NCBI RefSeq assembly: GCF_042676185.1
Contig: NZ_JBHTJT010000008.1
Coordinates: 496,001-560,000 of the forward strand
Source: Tropicimonas aquimaris
GTDB lineage: Bacteria > Pseudomonadota > Alphaproteobacteria > Rhodobacterales > Rhodobacteraceae
DNA length: 64,000 bases
Reading direction: 5' to 3'
The stretch's first letter is position 1. Each line of letters begins with the position of its first letter. The notes below the pieces were generated by a model that saw only the letters and a list, made by a program, of their open reading frames with translations, did not search any database and was not told where the DNA came from. A program made the position numbers and the translations under genes. This document shows, in pieces, positions 16,116 to 27,020 of this stretch.

Positions 16116-17335
16116 CACGGGTAGAGAATGATCGCGTCGGCCCGCAATTCGGCCAGGTACCCGTCGCCATAGGCGGCGAGGCGCTGGTTGATCAGCTGGT
16201 TGCGCACCCGTTCGCGGTCCGGCTGCTCCTCGAAGACGGGGGTGCGGGCGCAGAGCATGAGCATCGCGAGATTGCCGCCACGGATCAGTGCGGCTGAGGT
16301 CTCGCCCGGATCGAGCTTGGCCAGCTCCAGCGCGATGTCGCGGGGAACCTCGCTGGCGGGCAGCGTTTCGAAGGTCAGCCGCTCGGGCGGCTGGCCGAGG
16401 TTGATGCCATGGAGGTCGTCGCAGGTGTCGGTGCTGGCGGCGACCCGCGCGGCTTCGGCAAGAGCCGCTTCGGTGAGGCCGCCGGGGATCAAGTAGGTCG
16501 CGTATTCCAGGGTCACGTCCTGCGCCTCGGCAACGCCGGTCTCGCGCAGTTCAATCAGCTGGAACAGCGCGATGGCATTGGGCACGTTGATCGGCGTCGT
16601 CACTCCGCCCGGCGCAAGGGTCAGGATCTCGCCACGGATTGCCGGCGGCATCTCGGAGAGCGGCATGGCGCGGGGCAGTCGGCCGCCGTTTTCGCGGGTG
16701 CGCGAGGCAGAGTATTGGCGCGCTGCAGCGGCGAAGCCACCGATCGATGTGGCATTCTGATAGATGTCGTTGGCAATCTGCTCCGACGTCGCCAGCTCCT
16801 CGGGCGTGCGGGCGGGCAGGATGATCTCGGCCAGCGTCGCCTCGGCGCCGCCGCTCTGCGAGGTCAGGGCCAGCGCCCGGTCGATCTCGGCGTCGGTGAT
16901 CTGGGCGCGCGGGCCAAAGCGCGTGCGCACGACCTCGCGCCAGAGCACGCCGGCGTTCACGAAATCGCGGAACGTCTGCATGTCGACGCCGTTGGCGGCC
17001 AGCGAGGACAGGAAGGTCTCGGTGTCCATGTTGGTCCGCTGGGCGAACTCGGCCATGCCCTCTTCGGTCTGTTCGGGTGCGATGGTGATGCCGAGACGGT
17101 TTGCGGCATCGGTCCGCAGACGGTCGTCGATCAGGTCGTTGCGGGCGCGTTCGTCGATATCGCCGGTGGCGCGGAACAGCGACAGGATTCGCCTGCGCTG
17201 CTCCAGCTCGAAATGCGTGATCGGGCGCTCGTTGACGATGATGACCGGCGAGAACGGGTTGCTGGACTGTGCCTCAGATTGCAACGGGACAAGTGCCAAG
17301 CCCGTCACCAAGATCGACCGAAGAATCCGGATCAT
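16115..17335 (-). CDS. surA: Periplasmic chaperone / peptidyl-prolyl isomerase SurA
   Basis: The protein has 406 residues. A signal peptide (about 1-22, ending in SEAQS) is followed by the SurA N-terminal chaperone domain (VIIVNERPITHFELEQRRRI) and a parvulin-like domain (AEIILPARTPEELA through SASRTRENGGRLPRAMPLSE), then a C-terminal helix (ERVRNQLINQRLAAYGDGYL). SurA helps outer-membrane barrels such as LptD to fold. It lies between lptD and pdxA, 95 bases after lptD, which fits co-expression with its client. Confidence 0.93.
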   Translation of the reverse strand: MIRILRSILVTGLALVPLQSEAQSSNPFSPVIIVNERPITHFELEQRRRILSLFRATGDIDERARNDLIDDRLRTDAANRLGITIAPEQTEEGMAEFAQRTNMDTETFLSSLAANGVDMQTFRDFVNAGVLWREVVRTRFGPRAQITDAEIDRALALTSQSGGAEATLAEIILPARTPEELATSEQIANDIYQNATSIGGFAAAARQYSASRTRENGGRLPRAMPLSEMPPAIRGEILTLAPGGVTTPINVPNAIALFQLIELRETGVAEAQDVTLEYATYLIPGGLTEAALAEAARVAASTDTCDDLHGINLGQPPERLTFETLPASEVPRDIALELAKLDPGETSAALIRGGNLAMLMLCARTPVFEEQPDRERVRNQLINQRLAAYGDGYLAELRADAIILYP

Positions 17336-17430
17336 CGTCCTGCGCTCCCGTTGCTGCCCGCCCGGGTCGCTCTCGAATGCCCGGGTGTCCTTCGCGTTCT
17401 ATGACAGCGCCACCGCTGCGACAAGCCGAT

Positions 17431-19557
17431 CTAGCCCCGGCAGGCGGAACGCGACGCGCTCGAACGGCCGTCGCCGCTGGTGCCGAAACCGGCCAGCTGG
17501 ACCTCGAAGGTGTAGTCGGTCGAGGGGTTGAGCTGCTCGGTCGAGGTGAAACGGCGGCGGACCGACAAGTCGAAGGTGGCGCATTCGGTGCTGTAGACGA
17601 TCCCGACCCGTGCAGAGGCCGAACGGTCCAGTTCGAGGTCGTAGCGGACGTCGGCGGAACTGCTCCAGCGATCGTTGATCTGCCAGTCGCCGTCGATCCG
17701 CCATTCGTGGGTGATGTCGTCGCGATCCTCGGCTTCGCTGGGCTCCATCCAGACATAGGTGCTGGCGAAGTCGAGCATGTCGCCGTCCCAGGAGAGGCGA
17801 AGCTTGTTCTTGGTGACGTCGTAATCGTCCCCCAGCAGCGCCCGGTTGATCAGGGTCATCCGGTTCGGCAGTTCCAGCCGCACCGCGGTCAGCAGGTCGG
17901 ACTCGATGCCGTCGAAGGTCTCGTAGCCGCTGAACTGGCCCAGGTCCTCCTGGCGGTAGATGCGGCCGACCGTGGCGCCCAGAGTCCAGCCGGCCTCGTC
18001 GTAGCGGGTCCAGCTGATGCCGACGTTGGCCCGCAGGCCGCGCTCCTGCACGTCGTCGGCGGGGAAGCGGGAGAAGGAAAGGAGGTTGCCCTCGTCGAAT
18101 TCGAGCTGCGTGCTCTCGTCCTGCGGTGTGTCTTCGCCGTCGTCGGGGCTCCAGACAAGCTGAACCACCGGCTCGATCACCTGGCTGGAATGCGCGTCCT
18201 GCCGGACCCAGGGCCAGCGCACCTCGACCGCGCCATAGGGCGTCGTCTGGTTGATCGTATCGGGGTAGTTGCTGTCGTCATTGACGATCGTGCGGTCGAA
18301 GAAGAGCCGCGCGTCGGCGGTGAACAGCATGCCCACCGGGCCGGACCAGGCGCGGGTCCAGTCGAGCAGGCCGGCGACCCTGCCGACGTCGCGGCCCTCC
18401 ACATCCACCGATGACCGCCGCTGGTGGCCATGCGCCTCGAGCTGGAAACTGCCGGTACCGCCGACCACCGGAACGTCGTAACGGCGCGTCCAGGTGGCGT
18501 CGCCCACAAGGAACGGCTGTGTTTCGTTGTCCTCCGATGAGCGCAGCGAGCGGTAGGCCACCGCCTCGGCCTCGAACAGCCGGTCGCGCCCGACCCTCGA
18601 CAAGGTCAGCGCGCTGTCGAGCCGGTCCTTGTCGGAATAATCGTAGTCGAGCAGATAGGTGTCGTCGGAGACTGTCTCGATGTCGAACTCGAGTGTGTAG
18701 TCATCCGGCAGAGAGAACGCGCCGTCGGCGAACAGATAGGCCCGCCGGCCTTCGGGGCGGATGTCGTCGCGGCTGACCGCGCCGTTCATCTCGATCTCGC
18801 CGTTGCGGAAGGCCTGACGGTAGCGCAGCTCCAGCGTTCTGGTCCGGTTTGCCGAGACATAGGGCGTCACGGTCAGGTCCTTGTGGTCGCCGATCCGGAA
18901 GAAATAGGGGATCTTGACGCCGAAGCCGAGTTCGTCGGTGGTGCGCAGGCTCGGGGTGAGAAACCCGCTCGCCCGCTCGACCGTCGGATCGGGCAGGCGC
19001 AGTTGCGGCAGGTACATCACCGGCACGCCGACAACCTCGAAGACCGCGTCGTCGAAGTAGAGCTGCTTCTCCAGGTCGTCATGCACCACCCGGCGGGCAC
19101 GGATCTGCCAGAGCGGTACGGGATGCGCGGCGCAGACTTCGCAGGACGAGGCGACGGTCCGGTACAGCTGGGTGTAACGGCCATCCACACGGTCGATCTC
19201 GGCGGCGGCGAGCTGCAACTGCTGATCCATGACCACACGCGCCGAGCGCAGCAGGCCGTTGCTCAGGTCGGGCGAAAGCGCGGCGCTGTCGGCCAGTACG
19301 ATGGTGTTCTCGCCCTGGGTCAGCACGATCGGACCCTCGATCTCCAGCAGGTCGGCGTCCTGGTCATAGATGATCCGGCCGGCCCGAAGGCGGGCGCCGT
19401 CGTAAAGCGCCTCGACATTGCCGCTGGCCACCAGCTTGCCATCGGCGGTGATCTCCACGCGGTCGGCGATCAGGGTCGAGACAGGGCTGTCCTCCTGTGC
19501 GGCGGCAGGCAGGGCGGTGGACAGCATCAGGGCGAGCAGGGCGGCGCGAAGTCTCAT
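17431..19557 (-). CDS. lptD: LPS-assembly protein LptD
   Basis: The protein has 708 residues. A signal peptide (about 1-21) leads to an OstA/LptA-like beta-jellyroll (SPVSTLIADRVEITADGKLV onward), then a long beta-barrel domain rich in alternating aromatic and polar residues. LptD is the outer-membrane translocon that inserts LPS. Four cysteines are visible: two in SSCEVCAAHP, one in STECATFDLSVRRRF and one in the last residues SACRG; in E. coli paired cysteines in LptD must form disulfides. No lptE lipoprotein gene is adjacent, as usual in this class. The start overlaps the stop of lptG by four bases (ATGA). Confidence 0.95.
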   Translation of the reverse strand: MRLRAALLALMLSTALPAAAQEDSPVSTLIADRVEITADGKLVASGNVEALYDGARLRAGRIIYDQDADLLEIEGPIVLTQGENTIVLADSAALSPDLSNGLLRSARVVMDQQLQLAAAEIDRVDGRYTQLYRTVASSCEVCAAHPVPLWQIRARRVVHDDLEKQLYFDDAVFEVVGVPVMYLPQLRLPDPTVERASGFLTPSLRTTDELGFGVKIPYFFRIGDHKDLTVTPYVSANRTRTLELRYRQAFRNGEIEMNGAVSRDDIRPEGRRAYLFADGAFSLPDDYTLEFDIETVSDDTYLLDYDYSDKDRLDSALTLSRVGRDRLFEAEAVAYRSLRSSEDNETQPFLVGDATWTRRYDVPVVGGTGSFQLEAHGHQRRSSVDVEGRDVGRVAGLLDWTRAWSGPVGMLFTADARLFFDRTIVNDDSNYPDTINQTTPYGAVEVRWPWVRQDAHSSQVIEPVVQLVWSPDDGEDTPQDESTQLEFDEGNLLSFSRFPADDVQERGLRANVGISWTRYDEAGWTLGATVGRIYRQEDLGQFSGYETFDGIESDLLTAVRLELPNRMTLINRALLGDDYDVTKNKLRLSWDGDMLDFASTYVWMEPSEAEDRDDITHEWRIDGDWQINDRWSSSADVRYDLELDRSASARVGIVYSTECATFDLSVRRRFTSTEQLNPSTDYTFEVQLAGFGTSGDGRSSASRSACRG

Positions 19558-20660
19558 CCGTCCTCCAAGTGCAGCAGAAGGCCGAGGGACATCAGGATCG
19601 CGATCGCCGGCGGCGCCCAGGCAGCCAGCGCGATCGGCAGGTCGCCGTTCTGGCCGAGGATCTGGGCGAAGCTGCGGATGAAGAAGGCCGAGAAGCCCAT
19701 CAGTAGCGCGAAGAGCACCATCAACCCGGTCCGGCCGAAACGGGTATGGCGCATGGTGAATCCGGAGCCGATCATCACCATGGCGGCGAGAAAGAGCGGC
19801 AGCGCCAGCTCCATCTGGAACCAGACCCGGTGCAGGCGGGCGGAAAAGCCGGCCTCGTCGAGATTGCGAATGAACCCGGGCAGTTCCCAGATCGGCACCG
19901 AGGCCGGCGAGCCGAAGCTGTCGCGGATCTGGTCGAGCGTCAGCGTGGAGGGCAGGAGCAGCGTTTCGTGGAAGGAAGCGCGCAGTTCGGGGTTGTCGAC
20001 GCCGAGCGGCCAGAGCTTCGCATTGGTCAGCTCCCAAGCGCCCTCGATCAGGGTCGCGCTCTCGGCCTCGGCGCGGCGCACCGCGCCGGTCCGTTCGTCG
20101 CCGTCGGGTGCGAAGCCCGTGAAGGTCACTCCGTAGAGAACGGTGCCGTCGAGATTGGCCCGCTGGGCGCGGATCACCGTCTGCCCCTCCGCGCCGCCCT
20201 GACGGAGCCAGAGCCCGTCGCGGCTGACCGACAGAACGCTGCCCCCGTCGCCTGAGAATTCCGCCGCCTTGCGCTCGTAGGCGTGCTTGGTGGCCGCCAC
20301 GATGGGGTTGAGAACTGTCACCCCCAGCACGCCGACCAGCGCCGCCGCGATGGCCGGAGAGATCATCGCCCGGATTGCCGAGCGCCCGGCGGCACGGGTC
20401 ACCACCAGCTCGGAGGTGCGCGCGAGGCCGAGGAACAGCGCCAGCGTCGCCAGCATCACCACCAGCGGCAGCATCGAGTAGAGCGTCTCGGGCGCGGAGA
20501 GCATCGACAGCTCCAGCGCGCCTCCGAAGGACAGCTCGGCGCTGTCGAACCGTCGCATCTGCTCCACCATGTCCAGCAGGATGATGAACATCCCGAAGAC
20601 GAGGAAGATGCCGCCGAGGATGGTGAGGAACTTGCGGGCGAAATAGAGTTGCAGCTTCAT
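19554..20660 (-). CDS. lptG: LPS export permease LptG
   Basis: The protein has 368 residues with the YjgP/YjgQ permease fold: three N-terminal membrane segments, a periplasmic jellyroll domain (about 135-270) and three C-terminal segments. It opens MKLQLYFARKFLTILGGIFL, with the conserved second transmembrane region LGLARTSELVVTRAAGRSAI. With LptF and the ATPase LptB it draws LPS out of the inner membrane. Four-base overlaps with lptF and lptD indicate translational coupling. Confidence 0.95.
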   Translation of the reverse strand: MKLQLYFARKFLTILGGIFLVFGMFIILLDMVEQMRRFDSAELSFGGALELSMLSAPETLYSMLPLVVMLATLALFLGLARTSELVVTRAAGRSAIRAMISPAIAAALVGVLGVTVLNPIVAATKHAYERKAAEFSGDGGSVLSVSRDGLWLRQGGAEGQTVIRAQRANLDGTVLYGVTFTGFAPDGDERTGAVRRAEAESATLIEGAWELTNAKLWPLGVDNPELRASFHETLLLPSTLTLDQIRDSFGSPASVPIWELPGFIRNLDEAGFSARLHRVWFQMELALPLFLAAMVMIGSGFTMRHTRFGRTGLMVLFALLMGFSAFFIRSFAQILGQNGDLPIALAAWAPPAIAILMSLGLLLHLEDG

Positions 20661-21787
20661 GCCGGCGCCTCCGGCCGGGGAACGCGCTTGAACAGCGCCG
20701 GCCGCTTGGCCGCCCAGAGCAGGACGAGTATCATCGCGCTGCCCAGGGCGGTCGGCAGGTAGACCAGCGGCCAGAGCGAGGCATCGCGCCGGGCCATGTC
20801 TGCGGTGACGTTCTCCGTCGCCTGCAGCAGGATGATCAGCACCACGGCCAGACCGATCTGCCGCCAGACGCCGAACCGGCTGAAACTCCCCAGCATCAGC
20901 GCCGAGAAGCCGATCAGCGCCGCGATCAGCGGATTGAACGGCTGGGCGATGCGCAGGTGGCCCTCGTAGAGGAAGTTGGAGGGTTTCTTGCCGGTGGCCT
21001 CGAGCGCGGCCTCGTCGGGGTTGAAGAGGGTCAGCGTGTCATATTCCCGAACGTCACGGCGGTTACGCCCGGCCGATTGCATCAGCGTGCCGACATCGTA
21101 GGTGAAGCTGTCGAATGTGGTCACGAGCAGGCGCCGGTCCATCAGGTCGTAGGTCTGGGCGGAGCCGTCGACCATCACCAGCTTGGGACCGCGCTCGTCC
21201 TGCACGAGATAGGCGCGGGCCGCGAGGTAGTCGGTCCGCGTGGTCTCGGAGCGCGAATCCGAGAGGAAGACGTCCAGCAACTCGCCCTCGCGGGTAATCT
21301 CGCGGATGTAGAAGGTGATGCCGCGCGCCGGGTTGAGAAACTGACCCTCGGTCAGCATCCGGGAGGCGACATTGGCCTCGATCTCGTCGGTGCGCTCGGC
21401 AAGATGGGTGCGGCTCGCCGGGACAAGGACATGGACCAGGATCGCCATCAGCAGCGCGACGACCAGCCCGAACATTGCGACGGGGCGGGCCATGCGCCAG
21501 GGCGACATGCCGGTGGCCTGCGCGACGACCAACTCGCTCTCGGTGGTCAGCCGGTTGGTGACATAGACCGCGGCGACGAAGGCCGAGATCGGAAGCACCA
21601 TGCGGATCACGTTGGGCAGGGTATAGAGCGTGAGCGTCAGGAACACACCGGCCGACTGGCCATCGGCCAGGAGCTGGTCGAAGAGTATCACCGCGCGGTT
21701 GATCCAGTAGACCGACACCAGCACCAGCGAGAAGAAGCCGAAGAGCACCATGAGCTGGAAAAGGAAATATCGGTCGAATCGCGTCAC
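20657..21787 (-). CDS. lptF: LPS export permease LptF
   Basis: The protein has 376 residues starting at a GTG (VTRFDRYFLFQLMVLFGFFS), chosen because it aligns with the family start and has GGAG upstream; the frame is open for about 120 further codons that encode Pro/Arg-rich sequence and are probably not translated. Six membrane segments and a central periplasmic domain are visible, with YVTNRLTTESELVVAQATGM in the second segment region. It is the first gene of the lptF-lptG-lptD-surA-pdxA-rsmA unit; a 319-base gap precedes it. Confidence 0.94.
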   Translation of the reverse strand: MTRFDRYFLFQLMVLFGFFSLVLVSVYWINRAVILFDQLLADGQSAGVFLTLTLYTLPNVIRMVLPISAFVAAVYVTNRLTTESELVVAQATGMSPWRMARPVAMFGLVVALLMAILVHVLVPASRTHLAERTDEIEANVASRMLTEGQFLNPARGITFYIREITREGELLDVFLSDSRSETTRTDYLAARAYLVQDERGPKLVMVDGSAQTYDLMDRRLLVTTFDSFTYDVGTLMQSAGRNRRDVREYDTLTLFNPDEAALEATGKKPSNFLYEGHLRIAQPFNPLIAALIGFSALMLGSFSRFGVWRQIGLAVVLIILLQATENVTADMARRDASLWPLVYLPTALGSAMILVLLWAAKRPALFKRVPRPEAPA

Positions 21788-22106
21788 GCGGCCGGTGCTC
21801 CGGATCAATGTTTCGAACCGGCTTAGACGATATTGCCGGACCGGTAAAACCCATCGCGGGGATATGGAGGAAGATTGATGCCTTCCGGAGGGCCGGTCGG
21901 CGGGGAGGCGCCGGAGGCCTCCGGCGAGGGCCGCGCGGATTGGCTTTGCCGGAAACGAGGGCGGGGTGCGCCCGCCGGAACTCGATGCTGCCGCATCTCG
22001 CCCCGTTGGGCGTGGCGCGCTGCGCGCGCGGCGTCGGGCGGAGAATGGCGCGCGGCAGATCCGCACCCGTGCATTGTGTGCCTCGTCAGGCGTTGGAGGG
22101 AAAGGC
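21788..22106. other. Intergenic gap upstream of lptF with an 18-bp palindrome
   Basis: No gene is supported in these 319 bases. They must hold the promoter of the LPS export operon. A perfect 18-bp palindrome, CGCCGGAGGCCTCCGGCG, spans 21909-21926, and other GC-rich inverted repeats follow near 21960-21985. Frames open here on both strands are Arg/Pro-rich and have no ribosome sites. The palindrome could be the terminator stem of the upstream DUF2270 gene or a protein-binding site. Confidence 0.4.
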
Positions 22107-22781
22107 TCAGCCCAGGGCCCTGCCGCGCCCGCGTTGTGCGCTTCGCTGCGCATCGCGCCGCCCGGTGATCTGCGCGATGACGAGGAAGGCGCCGAGGTAG
22201 ACGATGCCGATCCCCAGGATCAGTTCACCCGGCAATGGCCCGGTGTCGGCGCGGTCCACGACCTCCCGAAGCGAGGCTGCGGGCACCGGATGAATGATCA
22301 GCTTGCCCACATAGGCCATCATCTGCACCGAAAGGATCCAAAGGTAGTTGCGCCGAATCCGGCGTCCCATCGCGGTGAACAGGCTGACGTGGTAGTCGGG
22401 GCGCCAGTAATCCTCCGCCAACACCTTCTGCCAGTTCTCCTCGGTGTGCAGGTCGCCGTCGAGCAGCATCGGCGCGTAGAAATGCACCTCGATGTAGCGC
22501 GCCCGCGCCCGCCAGACGTTGAAATAGCGATAGCGGCGGGATTCCAGCACCATCAGGGTCCAGATCAGCACCCCCACGAGAAGCAGGGGCAGGGCCGAGG
22601 CTTCGGCGCTGGAAAACGAGAGCGAGATTGCGGCACCCAGCGACACCACGGACCAGTTCGTCGTGGTGTCGAGCCGGGTGCGCCATATCGTGCTTCGGTA
22701 GACCTCGCCCCGGTAGAGATGCGCGAGCGCCCCGATCTCGGCCTGGGTGAACTCACGTTTCTTCGTTGTCGTCTCCGGCAT
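22107..22781 (-). CDS. DUF2270 predicted membrane protein
   Basis: The protein has 224 residues. It matches the DUF2270 family: an N-terminal stretch TQAEIGALAHLYRGEVYRST, two membrane segments (about 45-90), the signature LESRRYRYFNVWRARARYIE, then WRPDYHVSLFTAMGRRIRRN and two C-terminal membrane segments. The function is unknown. The start at 22781 has a strong ribosome site (GGGAGGGG). The tail is Arg/Gln-rich. It is in the same direction as lptF but separated by 319 bases, so probably independent. Confidence 0.85.
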   Translation of the reverse strand: MPETTTKKREFTQAEIGALAHLYRGEVYRSTIWRTRLDTTTNWSVVSLGAAISLSFSSAEASALPLLLVGVLIWTLMVLESRRYRYFNVWRARARYIEVHFYAPMLLDGDLHTEENWQKVLAEDYWRPDYHVSLFTAMGRRIRRNYLWILSVQMMAYVGKLIIHPVPAASLREVVDRADTGPLPGELILGIGIVYLGAFLVIAQITGRRDAQRSAQRGRGRALG

Positions 22782-23003
22782 GGCCCCTCCCAAGGCTTGT
22801 CCGCCCGGTCGGCGCCAGCCGCGAACGGCCGATCGACCCGGAACTCCCTGACACCCAGCCTAGTCCGGGCAGCGCTCCCGCGGAACCGTGCGTGTTGAAA
22901 TAACCGGCGCTTTCGTCGGATGGCGCCCGCTTGGGGCATGCCTGACTGGCGCATTCCGGAGTGCGCAGATAGGAATGGTGCGAACAGATCCGGAGAAAGA
23001 TTG

Positions 23004-24479
<1,476 letters not shown>

Positions 24480-24483
24480 CCCG

Positions 24484-24942
24484 ATGGGGCAGGCGCTCTT
24501 CTACCACCTGACGCGGAACCCGCTGGAGGTCACGCTGACGATGCTGCTGGAGAAGTCGCGGGAGCGCGGCTGGCGTGTCGTCGTGCGCGGGACCGATACG
24601 GACCGTCTGCGCTGGCTGGACGAGAAGCTCTGGCTGGGGCCGGAGGAGGGGTTCCTGCCACACGGGCTGGCGGGCGGTCCGCACGATGCCGACCAGCCGG
24701 TGCTGCTGACCAGCGACACCGCGATCGCCAACGGGGCCACTTGCCTCATGGCGATCGACGGCGCCCCGGTGGGCGCCGACGAAGTCGCCGAGCTGGAGCG
24801 GGCCTGCATCCTCTTTGACGGGCGCAACGAGGCGGCGGTGCAGCACGCCCGCGGCCAGTGGAAGGTGCTGACCGAAGCCGGGGCCTCGGCGCAGTATTGG
24901 TCCGAAGAGGGCGGTCGCTGGGAGAAGAAAGCCGAACGCTGA
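24484..24942 (+). CDS. holC: DNA polymerase III chi subunit
   Basis: The protein has 152 residues and the HolC pattern: LFYHLTRNPLEVTLTMLLEK at the start, then VVVRGTDTDRLRWLDEKLWL and GFLPHGLAGGPHDADQPVLL, the family block that names the subunit. Chi links the clamp loader to single-strand binding protein. The pepA-holC order with a four-base gap is common in proteobacteria. Confidence 0.95.
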   Translation: MGQALFYHLTRNPLEVTLTMLLEKSRERGWRVVVRGTDTDRLRWLDEKLWLGPEEGFLPHGLAGGPHDADQPVLLTSDTAIANGATCLMAIDGAPVGADEVAELERACILFDGRNEAAVQHARGQWKVLTEAGASAQYWSEEGGRWEKKAER

Positions 24943-24971
24943 GCGGCGCCCGGGTGCCGGTCATCAGGAAA

Positions 24972-24997
24972 CCCCGCCGGGGTGTCCCCCGGCGGGG
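24972..24997. terminator. GC-rich hairpin between holC and the cytochrome c gene
   Basis: An 11-bp stem CCCCGCCGGGG / CCCCGGCGGGG with a 4-base loop lies in the gap between convergent genes, 29 bases after the holC stop. No T-run is present on either side, so termination is likely but not proven. Confidence 0.5.
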
Positions 24998-25068
24998 CCA
25001 CTCACCCAAGGAGCCGAAGCTCCCCCCCACCGCTTAACTCTTGCCGCTTCCGGCCTGTGCCAGTGCGC

Positions 25069-25548
25069 CTATTTCTGGATCGACTCCAGATAGAGCGCCA
25101 GCGACAGCATCCGTCCGCGCACGATGGTTTCCGCGCCGAACGGGCCGGCATCCTCGCCGATGGCCGAGCGGAACAGGTCGCCCCAGGCGGGCATTTCACC
25201 CGACGCCGCGAGCGCCTCGCGGTCGGTCAGCCGGAAGCCGGTGCCCCAGACAGGGGTTTCGTCCCCATGGCCGCGCACGCCGCTGCGGCCGTCGATGATG
25301 TGGATCACCTCCAGCATCGGGAAGACGCCGCCATTGCGCTCGGCCAGCGTGGTCAGGTCCGGAACCTCGACGTTGAGGTATTTCGCGACCTCGCCGCCGC
25401 CATGGGCGTCAACGCCGTGGCAGCTTGCACATGCACCAAGGTACTCGGCCCGGCCGCTCTGGTTCTCTTGGCCCCAGGCGGCCCCCGCGGCAAGGGCGAC
25501 AACGGCCGCTGCCGCCAGCATGGTCTTCATGGTCCTGATCTGTGACAT
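25069..25548 (-). CDS. Periplasmic cytochrome c family protein
   Basis: The protein has 159 residues. A signal peptide (about 1-26) precedes a single heme-binding motif CASCHG near residue 40. The rest is about 115 residues with MPAWGDLF, which supplies a likely methionine ligand. Class I cytochromes of this size carry electrons or serve as oxidase or dehydrogenase partners. The start at 25548 has a strong site, GAGGAGGGAG. No obvious oxidoreductase partner is adjacent, so the electron path is unknown. Confidence 0.85.
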   Translation of the reverse strand: MSQIRTMKTMLAAAAVVALAAGAAWGQENQSGRAEYLGACASCHGVDAHGGGEVAKYLNVEVPDLTTLAERNGGVFPMLEVIHIIDGRSGVRGHGDETPVWGTGFRLTDREALAASGEMPAWGDLFRSAIGEDAGPFGAETIVRGRMLSLALYLESIQK

Positions 25549-25689
25549 CGCTCCCTCCTCGTTGCGGGAGCGCCACCGAACGCGCCAGGAGTGCCGCGTC
25601 GGGACTCCCTATCTTATCATAGGCCATCCCGGACGGCCCGCGCCATGATGCCTGTCAAAGCGGAGAGGACAGATTGCAGTTTCCGGGCC

Positions 25690-26271
25690 TTAGCGGGTGA
25701 GAATCATCTTGCCGCCGCCGAAGGTGACCTCGGCGAAACGGTTCAGATAGGCCATGCCGAGCAGCGATCCCTGCATCTCGCCGCCGTTCACCACCGCCGC
25801 GACGTTGGTGTCCCGGATGTCGCCGAGCGCGACCTCCTCCAGACGCACCCGCGCCGTCTGAACCCGCCCGTTGGCGGTGTTGGCGGTGCCCAGATAGGGG
25901 AGGCTGTCGGTCTCGATGCCCACGCGCTCGGCATCCTTCTGGCTCAGCACGATGTCGGTGGCGCCGGTGTCCACGACGAACTGCACCGGCGTGCCGTTGA
26001 CCTGCAGCACCATGTGGAAATGCCCGTCATTGCCCATCGGAACCTCGACTCGCCCTTGCTCGGAAAAGACCGCCTGCTGCGGCAGGAGCGTGTTGCGCAG
26101 GTCGCCCCAGAGCCCGTAGGCGACGATGACGCCGATGAAGATCAGCGCCCAGAGACCGGCCTGGCGCAGGCTGCGTCCGATCGACTGCCGGTTCGACAGG
26201 AAGAAATACCCGGCGATCACGCTGCCGAGCAGCATGAGATAGATCAGCGATGCGGTCTGGTCGGCGCTCAT
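25690..26271 (-). CDS. TIGR02281-type retropepsin-like aspartic protease, membrane anchored
   Basis: The protein has 193 residues. Two N-terminal membrane segments (about 8-26 and 38-56) precede a single retropepsin-like domain with the catalytic motif VQFVVDTGATDIVLS and hydrophobic flap segments. Only one DTG motif is present, so it would have to work as a dimer, like related clan AA proteins. The domain would face the periplasm. Related proteins occur throughout alphaproteobacteria; the substrate is unknown. Confidence 0.88.
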   Translation of the reverse strand: MSADQTASLIYLMLLGSVIAGYFFLSNRQSIGRSLRQAGLWALIFIGVIVAYGLWGDLRNTLLPQQAVFSEQGRVEVPMGNDGHFHMVLQVNGTPVQFVVDTGATDIVLSQKDAERVGIETDSLPYLGTANTANGRVQTARVRLEEVALGDIRDTNVAAVVNGGEMQGSLLGMAYLNRFAEVTFGGGKMILTR

Positions 26272-26349
26272 GGCCTCTCCCTCGACTGGCGGCTCCGAAG
26301 GAACATGTAGGGGGCAGGAGGCCCCGCCGCCAGCCCCGAGGGTTCTCGC

Positions 26350-26970
26350 TCAGGCGGGCAGCAGGGAGGCCCCGCGCAGGCCGTCGAGCACGAACTGCAC
26401 CGAGAGCGCCGCGAGCAGCATCCCCAGCAGCCGGGTGGCGACGACCGTGCCGGTCCGCCCCAGAAGCCGCTCCAGCAGGCCGGCCGCGCGGAACATCACC
26501 ATGACGACGGCCAGAACCGCGACCATGACCACGAACACGCCAGCGACCTGCACCGTGCCGTCGGCCTGGCCCACCAGCAGGATCATCGTGGTGATCGCCC
26601 CGGGGCCTGAGACCAGCGGAATCGCCAACGGGAAGACCGAGGGATCGGGGCGGTCGTCCTCTTCGGCGGTATGATCGCGCCGCGCGGTACGGCGCTCGAA
26701 TAGCATGTCGAGCGCGGTCAGGAACAGCAGGATCCCGCCGGCGATCCGGAAGGCGGGAAAGGAGATCCCCACGAAATCCAGCACCGTCTCGCCCGCGAGG
26801 CCGAACAGCGTCAGCAGGCCCAGAGAGATCACGATCGCCCGCCGCGCGATGGCGTTGCGGGTCTCCTTGCTCATGCCCTGGGTCAGCGCCAGGAACACGG
26901 GCGCCAGCCCGATCGGATCGATGATCACGAAGAGCGTCACGAAGGCGCTGATGAAGAAGGTCAGGTCCAT
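26350..26970 (-). CDS. MarC family integral membrane protein
   Basis: The protein has 206 residues with six predicted membrane segments and the MarC/UPF0056 signatures FVIIDPIGLAPVFLALTQGM at the start and AIPLVSGPGAITTMILL in the middle. Despite the name, a role in multiple antibiotic resistance has not held up for E. coli MarC, and function remains unknown. The gap to the protease gene is 78 bases on the same strand. Confidence 0.92.
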   Translation of the reverse strand: MDLTFFISAFVTLFVIIDPIGLAPVFLALTQGMSKETRNAIARRAIVISLGLLTLFGLAGETVLDFVGISFPAFRIAGGILLFLTALDMLFERRTARRDHTAEEDDRPDPSVFPLAIPLVSGPGAITTMILLVGQADGTVQVAGVFVVMVAVLAVVMVMFRAAGLLERLLGRTGTVVATRLLGMLLAALSVQFVLDGLRGASLLPA

Positions 26971-27020
26971 TCCGTTTCCTTAGGCCGAACCGCCGCGCAG
27001 GTCACGCCCCTTGCCACGGG

